Origin: an uncultured Planococcus sp.
GTDB lineage: Bacteria; Bacillota; Bacilli; Bacillales_A; Planococcaceae
NCBI GenBank assembly: GCA_947502505.1
Contig: CANNAE010000004.1
Span: 248,001 to 312,000, forward strand
DNA: 64,000 nucleotides
Direction of reading: 5' to 3'
The notes beneath the pieces are model-generated. The model was given only the letters and a program-made list of their open reading frames with translations. It was not told the DNA's origin and made no database searches. The translations under genes were made by a program, and so were the position numbers. Of the stretch, positions 25,672-34,844 are shown piece by piece (the first letter of the stretch is position 1; every line of letters starts with the position of its first letter).

Positions 25672-25935
25672 ACAAAAAGCCCCATCCCAAAAGGGACGAA
25701 GCTCTGTTCGTGGTTCCACCCTTCTTCTCTTCCGCACAAGTATTTGCGCGTGCGGAATGAAGCTCTGCATCGGCTAACGGGCCGGTACCGTCGCCTGCTA
25801 CTGGGGTTCGCAGGCGCTGCTCGAAGGGGGTAAACCAAAACGCTGTACCGGGAAGCTTTCAGCCGTGTCTTCCCTCTCTGTGTGCCGCGCGAAATGGCTC
25901 ATGTCCTTGTCAATGCATGTAAATCAATATTGATG
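25672..25935 (-). ncRNA. T-box leader of thrS
   Basis: The minus strand carries AAGGGTGGAACCACG (25710-25724), the T-box core; TGGA fits the UCCA acceptor end expected of tRNA-Thr. A terminator follows (25672-25703) with GCTTCGTCCC and GGGATGGGGC and a T run. Stem I lies about 25800-25910; an ACC triplet at 25829-25831 is a candidate threonine specifier but was not confirmed by folding. Transcription past the terminator must cross repeats C and B before reaching thrS. Confidence 0.9.
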
Positions 25936-25941
25936 TTTCTT

Positions 25942-25970
25942 ACTATACGATGAAAAAAATCAAAAGGCAA
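25942..25970 (-). promoter_or_regulatory. thrS promoter
   Basis: Minus strand TTGCCT (25965-25970), 17-bp spacer, TATAGT (25942-25947). It lies 10 bp downstream of the dnaI stop codon. Confidence 0.7.
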
Positions 25971-25979
25971 TAGTTTCTA

Positions 25980-26918
25980 TTATTTGTTGCGGCGGTTTTC
26001 GCCTTCTAGTTTTACCGGAACGGTCAATGTCTCGATGCGTTCCATAATGCGCGCTGCTTTCAGGTCTTCTTTTTCGCCGCGCTGGGAATATGTCAAATGG
26101 TGGGCCAGTTCAGAATAGCTGAAATTTGAGCTCATGAAGGTCGGCAATTTCTCTGCCATCCGGTAGTGAAGGATGGTGCCGAGCACTTCGTCGCGCGTCC
26201 AGCTCGACATCGCTTCTGCCCCGATATCATCGAGCATGAGCACATCGGCTTTTTTAACGTATTCGATTTTTTCCTGCAGCGTATGGTCGCCGATTGCTTG
26301 CTTCATTTCGCGCATGAATTCCGGCACGAACACGAGAACGGTTTTCACATTGATTTCGGCCAGTTCGTTCGCGACCGCGCTAAGCAGATATGATTTGCCG
26401 GTGCCGAATTTCCCGTATAGGTACAAGCCTTTTTCCGGAAGGGAATCAGGGCCTGTCGCTTTTTCCAGAAACTCATCGACTGCACGGAAAGCAGGCAGCC
26501 GACGGTCGTCGAGTTCGAAGTTTTCGATTCGCGCCGCCATCACTTCTTTCGGCATGTACATGCTGTGGATCAAGGAAGAGGCATGGCGCTTATTGTCTTC
26601 AGCGGATTTCAATCGGCATTTGGTATACGAAATCCCGATATTCCCGCGCTCCAACACAAGATTCGGTTCGAATCCTTTTAAATGGTTGATACAGCCGCCA
26701 AGATTGGGGCATTTATTGCAATCATGCGACTGGTCGATGTATTCGTAAAGCTTGCCCATCCCTTTTTCCACTGTCGCCCCATCGATTTCCTCTTCATGCT
26801 GTTTCAGGAATTCCAGGACGCCGGGATGCTCCATCACTTCTTTTTTCATCGCATCATAGCGCTCGGAAAATGAGGGCGCATTGACCACTCGCTTCATCGT
26901 TTCACGAATCGGTTCCAT
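25980..26918 (-). CDS. dnaI: Primosomal protein DnaI (helicase loader)
   Basis: A 312-residue AAA+ protein that loads the replicative helicase DnaC at oriC and restart sites. The N-terminal helicase-binding domain has a zinc cluster (C67, C70, C76 in DCNKCPNLGGC, and C101). The ATPase has Walker A GKFGTGKS (169-176) and Walker B VLMLDDIG. It is directly abutted by dnaB upstream, the known dnaB-dnaI pair. Confidence 0.96.
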   Translation of the reverse strand: MEPIRETMKRVVNAPSFSERYDAMKKEVMEHPGVLEFLKQHEEEIDGATVEKGMGKLYEYIDQSHDCNKCPNLGGCINHLKGFEPNLVLERGNIGISYTKCRLKSAEDNKRHASSLIHSMYMPKEVMAARIENFELDDRRLPAFRAVDEFLEKATGPDSLPEKGLYLYGKFGTGKSYLLSAVANELAEINVKTVLVFVPEFMREMKQAIGDHTLQEKIEYVKKADVLMLDDIGAEAMSSWTRDEVLGTILHYRMAEKLPTFMSSNFSYSELAHHLTYSQRGEKEDLKAARIMERIETLTVPVKLEGENRRNK

Positions 26919-28289
26919 CTAATCACCCTTTCTTTTCTTCAGCGCAAGCTTCGCCAGTAATTTCTGCTTTTCCTGTTCGAGCTGTTCACTCGACGCTCCT
27001 TGAACAGGTGCTTCCACTTCATCTTTTTTATTGAACCATTCCGGCAATTTTTCCTCTCGGATCGGCTTGCGGCCGGAAGAAGCTGATTTTTTCGGCGCAG
27101 CGCCCGACTCGTTTTTCCATTTCATGTACTGCCCGTGTTCGATGCGCGCAAAATCCATTGCCTGTTTCGCTGTCGTCACGTTTTTACGCAGCCAATGCGA
27201 GGCAATTTTTTCTACATACGCTTTTGTCAGTTTCATATCTGTCCGCAATAGGACGTATTGCAGCAGCACATTGACAACAGCCGGCTCCATGCCATGCTGG
27301 GTCACGAGCTGGTTTGCCAATTGCACATCCGCCGGCAGCGGTTCTTTGCCGTCTGCAATGTCCCGCAGTACTTGAAGCGGCGATGCCGATTCCAAATAAG
27401 CGATCAACTCGTCCTCTTTATTCGCGGGCGCTTGTTGCGCATCCGGTTCTTGTGGTTTCGGCGCAGCTTTTTTGACCGGCTCTAGTTTCGGCGCAGTCGT
27501 CGTCACAGTCATTTTGTAATAATCTGCGGCGGCTTTACGCAGCCCTTCCTCATCTATCCGGTAATCATCTTCGATCGCCAACAATACCACTTTCTGCATC
27601 TCCAGCGGCCCGAAGCCATATAGAAACGATAGTTTGGTGATAAATTGACGGATGCCTGGCGTCAATACGCGTTTCGGCACGAGTTGTTCAGACAAGCCTT
27701 GGCGCAGCAGCGCAAAGTCAAAGTCCTGCTCCACCTCATATTCCCCGTCCGTCCGTGCTTCAAGTTCTTTTTGGTCAGCTGGATAGCCGGATTTAGCATG
27801 CACAGGCTGAAAAATATCCGTAAAGGTTCTGGAGACTTCCTCGTATCCTTCAGCAATCGGCGCCTGGATGACAAATCGGTCGCGAACCCGCCGGTATGAA
27901 GATTCCCCGATCTTGCTAAACAGGAACATCGACAACAGCGGATCTGCAAAAAAAGTCTTTGGATCGAGCGGCGGGCACAGCTCGTAGATGAAGGACCTGT
28001 TGTCTCCATCTTTTCGGTAGGTCTTCAACAAACCGATGGCCTCGAGTTGAATGCGCGATTCAAAAATTGACTTGGCCGGTTTCCCGAGCGTGTTCATCAA
28101 GTTGTAATGCGTTGAATCGTCAGCGCGCATTTCCCCATCCGCCCATAGCGTCAAGTATAGCGAAATTGCCTCAGAACCGATCATCGGCTGATAAAGAAGC
28201 GTCAATAATTGGCGGTCATAATTGGAAAATGGATACGGCATGCGGATCCGGTACAAGTCGGCGGCCTGCAGTTCTTTGTATATCGTCAT
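26919..28289 (-). CDS. dnaB: Replication initiation and membrane attachment protein DnaB
   Basis: A 456-residue DnaB of the Firmicutes type, not the helicase. It belongs to the DnaB/DnaD family with an N-terminal winged-helix oligomerisation domain (about 1-120) and a C-terminal DnaD-like DNA-binding domain (about 300-400, with VNVLLQYVLLRTDMKLTKAYVEKIASHW). With DnaD and DnaI it loads the helicase. A Pro/Ala-rich linker (KKAAPKPQEPDAQQAP) separates the domains. Its stop codon directly precedes the dnaI ATG. Confidence 0.94.
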   Translation of the reverse strand: MTIYKELQAADLYRIRMPYPFSNYDRQLLTLLYQPMIGSEAISLYLTLWADGEMRADDSTHYNLMNTLGKPAKSIFESRIQLEAIGLLKTYRKDGDNRSFIYELCPPLDPKTFFADPLLSMFLFSKIGESSYRRVRDRFVIQAPIAEGYEEVSRTFTDIFQPVHAKSGYPADQKELEARTDGEYEVEQDFDFALLRQGLSEQLVPKRVLTPGIRQFITKLSFLYGFGPLEMQKVVLLAIEDDYRIDEEGLRKAAADYYKMTVTTTAPKLEPVKKAAPKPQEPDAQQAPANKEDELIAYLESASPLQVLRDIADGKEPLPADVQLANQLVTQHGMEPAVVNVLLQYVLLRTDMKLTKAYVEKIASHWLRKNVTTAKQAMDFARIEHGQYMKWKNESGAAPKKSASSGRKPIREEKLPEWFNKKDEVEAPVQGASSEQLEQEKQKLLAKLALKKRKGD

Positions 28290-28301
28290 TTCGTCACCGC
28301 C

Positions 28302-28778
28302 TTATTTACTGTCCTTATCGCCTGGATTGCGGTCAAGCAGATCCTTCAGCTCATCGATGAAGACTGTGATGTCTTTAAACTGGCGGTAGACAGAAGCGAA
28401 GCGGACATAAGCAACTTCATCGATATCCGCTAGGCGGTTCATAACCAATTCTCCGACTTCTTCCGATTTCACTTCAGGGTTGCCGCTCCGGCGAAGTTCT
28501 TTTTCGATATCGAATACGACCCCTTCAAGCATATCGAGCGAGACTGGGCGTTTTTCACAAGCGCGGATTAAGCCGCGCAATACTTTCTCGCGGCTGAATT
28601 CTTCACGGGAACCATCTTTTTTCACAACGATCAGCGGCATTTCCTCCACTTTTTCAAATGTGGTGAAGCGGTAGCCGCATGCTTCACATTCGCGGCGCCT
28701 GCGGATTGATTTCATTTCATCTATTGGCCGCGAATCTACAACGCGGGTGCCGTTATGTTGGCAAGCTGGACATTTCAT
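28302..28778 (-). CDS. nrdR: Transcriptional repressor NrdR
   Basis: A 158-residue zinc-ribbon/ATP-cone repressor of ribonucleotide reductase genes. The ribbon is [16 protein letters not shown] and [12 protein letters not shown]; the ATP-cone covers about 49-139 ([19 protein letters not shown]). The start MKCPACQ is chosen because GGGGAG lies 9 nt upstream; the ATG three codons earlier abuts that site. It heads the nrdR-dnaB-dnaI unit, the order found in B. subtilis. Confidence 0.96.
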   Translation of the reverse strand: MKCPACQHNGTRVVDSRPIDEMKSIRRRRECEACGYRFTTFEKVEEMPLIVVKKDGSREEFSREKVLRGLIRACEKRPVSLDMLEGVVFDIEKELRRSGNPEVKSEEVGELVMNRLADIDEVAYVRFASVYRQFKDITVFIDELKDLLDRNPGDKDSK

Positions 28779-28845
28779 GGTAGACATCTCCCCGAAAATT
28801 CTCTATCTAGTAGTAACAGTATAACAAAAATACTCTCTATACATT

Positions 28846-28876
28846 AGAAAAAGCAGAGGAATTTCTCCTCTGCTTG
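28846..28876 (-). terminator. Terminator of speD
   Basis: AAGCAGAGGA (28851-28860) and TCCTCTGCTT (28866-28875) form a 10-bp stem. On the minus strand it runs into TTTTTCTAA. Confidence 0.9.
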
Positions 28877-28899
28877 TGTTTTGCCTTATTAGCGGTCAA

Positions 28900-29283
28900 T
28901 TACACCGTCAGTGACACTTTTGTCGCTCCGGCGCCAACTGGCCCCATGCCTCTTGGCACTTCTGTTACTTCGCTCTGCTTTGAGTCCAAAGCTTGCGCGA
29001 TGTAATCAGCTGCGATTGTCGGATCAAGATCTCCACAAGTATATACATCTACACTCGCATATCCGTGTTCCGGGAAGCTGTGGATGGTCAGGTGTGATTC
29101 CGAAATGATGACTACGCCGCTGACACCCTGTGGTGCAAATTTATGAAAAGCGACTTCGCGGATTTCCGCACCTGATTTGAGTGCTGCATCAACAAAAGTC
29201 TTTTCGATATAGTCCATATCGTTTAATTTGTCAAAATCACACTGCCAAAGTTCTGCGATTACGTGACGTCCCATAGTTTCCAT
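28900..29283 (-). CDS. speD: S-adenosylmethionine decarboxylase proenzyme
   Basis: A 127-residue class 1B proenzyme that makes decarboxylated AdoMet for spermidine synthesis. The processing site is in [10 protein letters not shown]: self-cleavage before S63 yields the pyruvoyl group. The other key residues H68 and C83 (in DVYTCGDLD) are in place, with the same numbering as the well-studied Thermotoga enzyme. Two further in-frame features, GRHVIAELW and the C-terminal [10 protein letters not shown], fit the family. It has its own promoter and a 190-nt leader. Confidence 0.96.
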   Translation of the reverse strand: METMGRHVIAELWQCDFDKLNDMDYIEKTFVDAALKSGAEIREVAFHKFAPQGVSGVVIISESHLTIHSFPEHGYASVDVYTCGDLDPTIAADYIAQALDSKQSEVTEVPRGMGPVGAGATKVSLTV

Positions 29284-29470
29284 GGTTCGTTTCCCCCTTT
29301 GATAACATTTTGTTTTTGCGCAAAATATTCAAAGTTGACTACCACGGGGGAAAGTTAGTCCAGAGAGGTCCTAACCCTTTAAGCAGCCATAAGAATAATA
29401 ATATACGCTCCTAATTCCTTGCTCTTCAAGTAAATAGAAATTGAGAAGTGGCAGCCGTTTTTAGCTACGA
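29284..29470 (-). promoter_or_regulatory. Long untranslated leader of speD
   Basis: About 190 nt lie between the predicted transcription start and the speD ATG. Within them GGTTAG near 29382 and CTAAC near 29357 can pair, enclosing GACC and GGA around TCTCT. No open frame with a ribosome site was found. The last part carries AAAGGGGGAAA as the ribosome site. A regulatory role for the leader is possible but unproven. Confidence 0.45.
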
Positions 29471-29475
29471 TTCAT

Positions 29476-29504
29476 AGTATATGATGAATGTTTTCGAATT
29501 GCAA
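29476..29504 (-). promoter_or_regulatory. speD promoter
   Basis: Minus strand TTGCAA (29499-29504), 17-bp spacer, TATACT (29476-29481). It lies between the gapB terminator and the speD leader. Confidence 0.78.
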
Positions 29505-29543
29505 TAAATAAATGCGCCAGCGGGCATTTTTTTTCGCCATCAC

Positions 29544-29589
29544 GAAAAAAAGATTCCGCTTTTCAATAAGAAGAAAAGCGGAATCTTTT
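29544..29589 (-). terminator. Terminator of gapB
   Basis: AAAAGATTCCGCTTTTC and GAAAAGCGGAATCTTTT form a 17-bp stem around an 8-nt loop. The A run at its left side gives the T tract on the minus strand. Confidence 0.93.
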
Positions 29590-29593
29590 AGCA

Positions 29594-30613
29594 TTATTTT
29601 GAAGTGACCGCCATAGAATTGGCTACTTTTTTCATCAAGTCGACAACACGGGCCGAGTAGCCCCATTCGTTATCGTACCAAGCAAGCACTTTCACTTTGC
29701 GGTCCCCCATGACAATGGTCGTCAAGCCATCGACGATCGCGGAACTCGGGTTGGTATTGAAGTCGATGGACACAAGCGGTTCCATCGTAAGATCCAGGAT
29801 GCCCGAAAGCGCCCCTTCCGATGCTTCGGTGAATGCGCGGTTTACGTCTTCGACCGTCACATCTTGCTGGACATCGACAACAAGGTCCACAAGCGAAACA
29901 TTCGGTGTCGGCACACGCAGCGCCAAGCCGTGCAATTTGCCTTCCAGTTCAGGAAGAACCAAGGATAAGGCTTTGGCAGCCCCCGTTGAGGTCGGGATGA
30001 TCGATTGTGCACAAGCGCGGGCACGGCGCAAGTCCTTGTGCGGGTTGTCCAGGTTTTTCTGGTCATTCGTATAAGCATGGACAGTCGTCATCAATCCGTT
30101 TTCGATGCCGAATGCATCGTTCAGCACTTTAGCGACAGGAGCCAAGCAATTGGTTGTGCAGCTGGCATTCGAAATGATGTGATGTTTTTCGACATCCAAT
30201 TTATCGTCGTTGACGCCCATGACAATCGTGATGTCCTCATTTTTACCAGGTGCTGTCAAAATGACTTTCTTCGCCCCTGCATCCAAATGAAGCGCAGCTT
30301 GCTCACGTGAGTTGAACTTGCCGGTTGCTTCAATGACGATATCCACGCCCATTTCTCCCCATGGAAGCTTCAACGGATCGCGCTCGCTGACCAATTGTAT
30401 GCGCTTACCATTTACGACTAACTGATCCCCTTCGGCTCGTACTTCGCCTGAGAAAGTGCCGTGGTTTGTGTCATACTTAATCAAATGGGCAAGTGTTTCT
30501 GCCGGATAACTGGCATTGACTGCCGAAATCGTTACATCATCCATCAAAACTGCTTGTCTGAAAACCATACGGCCGATGCGGCCAAACCCGTTAATTGCAA
30601 TCGAAACTGTCAT
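29594..30613 (-). CDS. gapB: Glyceraldehyde-3-phosphate dehydrogenase, gluconeogenic GapB
   Basis: A 339-residue GAPDH with the NAD(P) fold INGFGRIGRM at the N-terminus and the catalytic cysteine in SNASCTTNCLAP. Signature stretches such as AYTNDQKNLDNPHKD and the short loop INASY-type region (AVNASYPAETL) match Bacillus GapB, the NADP-preferring gluconeogenic isoform, over glycolytic GapA. The start MTVSIAINGFG is chosen on the family; a Met five codons earlier lacks a good site. CcpN-type sites lie in its promoter, consistent with repression by glycolytic carbon. Confidence 0.92.
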   Translation of the reverse strand: MTVSIAINGFGRIGRMVFRQAVLMDDVTISAVNASYPAETLAHLIKYDTNHGTFSGEVRAEGDQLVVNGKRIQLVSERDPLKLPWGEMGVDIVIEATGKFNSREQAALHLDAGAKKVILTAPGKNEDITIVMGVNDDKLDVEKHHIISNASCTTNCLAPVAKVLNDAFGIENGLMTTVHAYTNDQKNLDNPHKDLRRARACAQSIIPTSTGAAKALSLVLPELEGKLHGLALRVPTPNVSLVDLVVDVQQDVTVEDVNRAFTEASEGALSGILDLTMEPLVSIDFNTNPSSAIVDGLTTIVMGDRKVKVLAWYDNEWGYSARVVDLMKKVANSMAVTSK

Positions 30614-30631
30614 GTATTTGTCCCCCAATTA

Positions 30632-30676
30632 AATAAGTCATACTTATATTTTCAATTCGTTATATAGTATAACACA
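30632..30676 (-). promoter_or_regulatory. Two CcpN-type operator sites upstream of gapB
   Basis: TGTGTTATACT on the minus strand (30666-30676) matches every position of the CcpN consensus TRTGHYATAYW. A second site, TATGACTTATT (30632-30642), matches 10 of 11. CcpN represses gapB and pckA in B. subtilis in glycolytic conditions, and here the better site includes a TATACT that could be the -10 element. The two sites are 34 bp apart start to start. Confidence 0.72.
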
Positions 30677-30727
30677 TTATTCATTTTAGAGAACCTGAAA
30701 ACAAAAGAAAGCGCATACTTTTTTATA

Positions 30728-31318
30728 TTACGTTCGCCATCTGCCCAATATGCGCATTAATTGGCGTTTGGTGTTATCGATCGAACCATTGTTATCGAGC
30801 ACTTCGTCCGCTCCCTGTTCTTTCACGCTCAACGGCAATTGTGAAGCGATCCTCGCTTTTGCCTCGCGCTCGGCCAAGCCGTTTCGCTCCATGAGCCGTT
30901 TTAGCTGTTCCTGTTCCGAAACGCTGACGACCAGGATTTTGTCGACCATATGCTGCAGTTTGCTTTCGAACAACAGCGGAATGTCCATGATAACGGTTTC
31001 ATTTCCTTCTTCAAGGAAAGCTTGGCGCTGCCTAAGCATTTCCTGTCGAATGGCTGGGTGGATAATATCATTCAATTTTTTCCGGCTGGCCGGATCGTTG
31101 AAGATGATCGCCCCGACTTTTTCGCGGTCCATCGAACCATCAGCCCGGATCACTTCCGGGCCGAATGCCTGCTCGATGCTTTTCAATGTTTCTGTTCCCG
31201 GTTCGACAACTTGTCTGGCGACCAGATCTGCGTCAACGACCGGATATCCCAATTCCTGGAGCATTTGCGAGACGGTGCTTTTGCCGCTCGCGATGCTGCC
31301 GGTCAATCCGATAATCAT
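30728..31318 (-). CDS. coaE: Dephospho-CoA kinase
   Basis: A 196-residue kinase for the last step of coenzyme A synthesis. The P-loop GLTGSIASGKST is at residues 4-15, and VVDADLVARQVVEPG and VIMDIPLLFESKL are family motifs. It lies 10 bp after mutM and is cotranscribed with the repair genes polA-mutM, as in B. subtilis. Confidence 0.96.
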   Translation of the reverse strand: MIIGLTGSIASGKSTVSQMLQELGYPVVDADLVARQVVEPGTETLKSIEQAFGPEVIRADGSMDREKVGAIIFNDPASRKKLNDIIHPAIRQEMLRQRQAFLEEGNETVIMDIPLLFESKLQHMVDKILVVSVSEQEQLKRLMERNGLAEREAKARIASQLPLSVKEQGADEVLDNNGSIDNTKRQLMRILGRWRT

Positions 31319-31327
31319 GTGTTTTCC

Positions 31328-32197
31328 TCATTTCTGGCAAGACGGGCAATAAACAGAGGCCCGGCTTGCAATTTTCACAGTTTTTGTTTCCGTACCACAA
31401 AATGTGCATACTTTTTTGCCATACATGCCAAAGCGGTTCTGCATGCTGCCCGATTCCCCGTTGATGTTGCGGTAATCGGAAATTGTGCTGCCTCCTGCCT
31501 CGATGCTCTCGAGTAAGATGGCGGCTATTGCTTGGAACAGTTCGGCTTTCCGTTTGCGGCTAATGCGGCTGGCCGCACGTTTCGGGTGGATTTCCATGCG
31601 AAACAGCGCTTCTGTCGCATAGATATTGCCGCATCCTGAAATGACTGTGCCGTCCATGATAACTTCCTTGATCGGCTTGTTGCGGAATTTCGGGCTTTCC
31701 GCTTGCTGCAAAAACCATTCCAAGGCTTCGTCGGCGAAAGGTTCTGGCGCCATTAATAGCAGCGGCGGAAAATCCGCTTCAGTCTCCAATACCCGCATTT
31801 CACCGAAACGACGAATGTCCGAGAATGCCAGCAAATTGCCGTCATCAAGCGTCAGCACCACATGTACGTGGCGCCTGAATTTGTCTTCTGGAATCGACAG
31901 CAGGCTATCGACGAAAAACCATGCCCCCGACATGCCCAAATGGTTAACGAGCAGGAATTCCTGCTCGTTTTTCAAGCTCATGTAAATATATTTACTGCGC
32001 CGTTCGACAGCGAGTATTTGGGCACCTGTCAGGCGTTCTTGAAAGCTATCCGCTTCGATGCGCTTCAAGATCGCTTCCTTGCCCGCTTGCTTTGATTTTC
32101 GGATCGTCTCGGACACATCGACAGAGACGATGCGCTTGCCGATCGATACGGGGCGGATTTGCCGGACCACCCCTTCTACTTCCGGAAGTTCCGGCAT
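31328..32197 (-). CDS. mutM: Formamidopyrimidine-DNA glycosylase
   Basis: A 289-residue bifunctional glycosylase/AP lyase for 8-oxoguanine. After Met removal the N-terminal proline of PELPEVE is the catalytic nucleophile, so the start must be the second of the two adjacent Met codons (32197). The H2TH region and the C-terminal zinc finger CTFCGTETKTVK then CPSCQ are intact, as is the SGCGNIYATEALF stretch. It lies 14 bp after polA. Confidence 0.97.
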   Translation of the reverse strand: MPELPEVEGVVRQIRPVSIGKRIVSVDVSETIRKSKQAGKEAILKRIEADSFQERLTGAQILAVERRSKYIYMSLKNEQEFLLVNHLGMSGAWFFVDSLLSIPEDKFRRHVHVVLTLDDGNLLAFSDIRRFGEMRVLETEADFPPLLLMAPEPFADEALEWFLQQAESPKFRNKPIKEVIMDGTVISGCGNIYATEALFRMEIHPKRAASRISRKRKAELFQAIAAILLESIEAGGSTISDYRNINGESGSMQNRFGMYGKKVCTFCGTETKTVKIASRASVYCPSCQK

Positions 32198-32210
32198 CAC
32201 AAATTCCTCC

Positions 32211-34829
32211 TTATTTCGTATCGTACCAAGTATCGCCTGATGCGATATCGACCTTTAGCGGCACGTTGAGCTTCACGGCCGACTCCATCACTTCAGGAAC
32301 CAATTCCATGAGTTTTTCTAGTTCTTCGGCAGGCGCTTCAAAGATCAGCTCATCGTGCACTTGCAGGATCATCTTCGATTGCAGCCCTTCGCGTTCGAGT
32401 GCAATATCCATTTCGATCATCGCCTGTTTGATAACATCGGCCGCACTGCCTTGAATCGGCGTATTCATCGCCGTCCGTTCCGCAAAGCTGCGAAGATTGA
32501 AATTCGAGCTGTTGATGTCCGGCAAATAGCGGCGGCGGTTCATCAAGGTTGTGACATAGCCATCTTTTTTCGCTTGTTCGACAATGGAGGTCATATAGCC
32601 TTGGACACCTGGGAAACTGGCTAGATAACGTTCGATGAAATCGGCCGCTTCTTTCCGCGTGATGTTCAAGTTTTGAGACAAGCCGTAGTCACTGATGCCA
32701 TAGACGATTCCGAAGTTGACCGCTTTGGCTGCGCGGCGCATGTCTGAAGTCACTTCTTCAAGCGGCACAGTGAATACATCGCTGGCTGTTTTCGTGTGGA
32801 TATCCAGGTCCGATTGGAATGCCTCGATCAAGCTTTGGTCTTTCGACATATGGGCGAGTACGCGCAATTCGATCTGGGAATAATCCGCCGCGACCATTAC
32901 CCAGCCCGGTTCTGATGGCACGAACGCTTTACGGATCTTGCGCCCTTCATCGAGGCGCACCGGGATGTTTTGCAAGTTCGGGTTGGTGGAGCTGAGCCTT
33001 CCGGTTGTAGTAAGGGCTTGTTGGAAACGCGTATGGACTTTGCCGTCCTCGTGAATTTCTTTCAATAAACCTTCAATGTATGTCGACAGCAATTTGCCGA
33101 GCTGGCGATACATCAAAATATGGTGGATGATTTCGTGTTTGCCTTCGAGTTTCTCCAGCACATCCGCCGCGGTCGAATAGCCCGTTTTGGTTTTTTTGAT
33201 CGCCGGCAAGCCGAGCTGCTCGAACAGGATGACCCCTAGCTGCTTCGGTGAATTAATGTTGAATTCCTGTCCGGCAAGTGAGTGGATCTCCCGTTCGATC
33301 ATGTCGAGCTTGCGCTTTAGTTCTATGCCCATGTCCGCCAATTGCTCACGGTCCACTTTGACGCCGAGCGATTCCATTTGGCCGAGCACTTTCGCGAGCG
33401 GAAGCTCCAGCTTATCGTACAAGTCAAATTGCTCGTTTTCTTCCAGTTTGTCGACGACGACGGGCCGCACATTGAAAATGGCTCTTGCTTTTCTAGCCAT
33501 GTGTTCATTCAAATCACCCGCTTCAGGCACTTTTTTCTTTGCGCCTTTGCCGTAGACCTGCTCATTGGTCGACACATCCGAATAGCCGTATTCACGGACG
33601 ATATCCGCAAGGTCGGTATACTTCAGTGAAGGGTTGACGATATAAGCCCCAAGCATCAAGTCGAAATCCACCCCGTCGATTTTAATGCCTTTTCTGAGAA
33701 ATGCCGCAGTCGCGGCTTTCGAATCGGACATATACTTCGCGGCGGATGGGTCTTCGAGCCACGCTTTGAATTCATCCGATTGCTCCGCTACGTCCATCGG
33801 GATAACATACGTCGCTGTTTCGGATGCAAGAGAGACGCCAAGCAAATCGCAGCTATGGTAATGCTCGTCGTATAGTTCCAGATGAACTGCCATGCCGTCT
33901 TCAAGCAAGCTCTTATCGACTGTTTCGAGCACTTCGAAATGCAATTCTTTCTTCTCGGTTTCCTCTGCTGTATAGTCCAGTTTTTCCAACAAGGATTTAA
34001 ACGCAAGTTCATTCCAGATGCGCACCAATTCGTCTTGGTCAGGGCCTGCGTAATCGAGTTCGTCGATCGACACTTCCACTGGCGCTTGACGTTCAATCGT
34101 CGCCAATTTCTTGGACAAATGCGCAAGCTCCTCGTTTTCTATTAGCTTTTCCTTCATTTTGCCCTTTTGCTCCTCTATCGCTTCGTATACGCCTTCTACC
34201 GAGCCGTGTTTAGCGAGCAACTTCAAGGCGGTCTTTTCCCCGACGCCCGGCACGCCCGGAATATTATCGGAAGAGTCGCCCATCAAGCCTTTCATGTCGA
34301 TGATTTGCAACGGGGTCAGGCCGTATTTCTCTTGGATATGTTCTACGGTGTATTTCTCGATATCGGTGATGCCTTTGCGGGTGATATAGACAACGGTCGA
34401 ATCAGAGGCAAGCTGGGTTAAATCCTTGTCACCTGATACGACAACGACTTGATCACCTGCCTGTTCTGCCTGCAGGCTCAGCGTGCCGATAATATCGTCC
34501 GCCTCGTAGTTATTGAGTTCGTATTGTTTGATTTGGTATGCGGAAAGCAGCTTGCGCAAATATGGGAACTGCTCGGACAGTTCCGGCGGAGTCTTTTGCC
34601 GCCCGCCTTTATATTCTGAATAAGCTTCGTTGCGGAAAGTCGTTTTCCCGGCGTCGAACGCCACCATCATATGTGTCGGCTTTTCTTCCTCCAATAGCTT
34701 CTGCAGCATTGTCGTGAAGCCGTATACTGCATTCGTGTGTACGCCGTTATCGTTAGTCAATAGTGGCAGCGCGAAAAAAGCGCGGTATGCCAAGCTATTG
34801 CCATCGAGCAATAAAATTTTCTTTGACAC
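32211..34829 (-). CDS. polA: DNA polymerase I, GTG start
   Basis: A 872-residue polymerase. The N-terminal 5'-3' exonuclease (about 1-290) has LLLDGNSLAYRAF and KGLMGDSSDNIPGVPGVG; a 3'-5' exonuclease-like domain (about 300-465) lacks obvious DEDD residues, as in other Bacillus enzymes; the polymerase domain ends with DYSQIELRVLAHMS and QVHDELIFE. The GTG at 34829 gives VSKKILLLDG with GGAAAGGGG upstream; the longer frame would run into the hflC terminator. It heads polA-mutM-coaE. Confidence 0.96.
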   Translation of the reverse strand: MSKKILLLDGNSLAYRAFFALPLLTNDNGVHTNAVYGFTTMLQKLLEEEKPTHMMVAFDAGKTTFRNEAYSEYKGGRQKTPPELSEQFPYLRKLLSAYQIKQYELNNYEADDIIGTLSLQAEQAGDQVVVVSGDKDLTQLASDSTVVYITRKGITDIEKYTVEHIQEKYGLTPLQIIDMKGLMGDSSDNIPGVPGVGEKTALKLLAKHGSVEGVYEAIEEQKGKMKEKLIENEELAHLSKKLATIERQAPVEVSIDELDYAGPDQDELVRIWNELAFKSLLEKLDYTAEETEKKELHFEVLETVDKSLLEDGMAVHLELYDEHYHSCDLLGVSLASETATYVIPMDVAEQSDEFKAWLEDPSAAKYMSDSKAATAAFLRKGIKIDGVDFDLMLGAYIVNPSLKYTDLADIVREYGYSDVSTNEQVYGKGAKKKVPEAGDLNEHMARKARAIFNVRPVVVDKLEENEQFDLYDKLELPLAKVLGQMESLGVKVDREQLADMGIELKRKLDMIEREIHSLAGQEFNINSPKQLGVILFEQLGLPAIKKTKTGYSTAADVLEKLEGKHEIIHHILMYRQLGKLLSTYIEGLLKEIHEDGKVHTRFQQALTTTGRLSSTNPNLQNIPVRLDEGRKIRKAFVPSEPGWVMVAADYSQIELRVLAHMSKDQSLIEAFQSDLDIHTKTASDVFTVPLEEVTSDMRRAAKAVNFGIVYGISDYGLSQNLNITRKEAADFIERYLASFPGVQGYMTSIVEQAKKDGYVTTLMNRRRYLPDINSSNFNLRSFAERTAMNTPIQGSAADVIKQAMIEMDIALEREGLQSKMILQVHDELIFEAPAEELEKLMELVPEVMESAVKLNVPLKVDIASGDTWYDTK

Positions 34830-34844
34830 AAAATTACCCCTTTC

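Noticed and set aside
25432..25833. Plus-strand open frame of 133 codons over the thrS leader
   Set aside because: It covers repeats B and C and the T-box on the opposite strand. The sequence is explained by RNA structure, not by coding.
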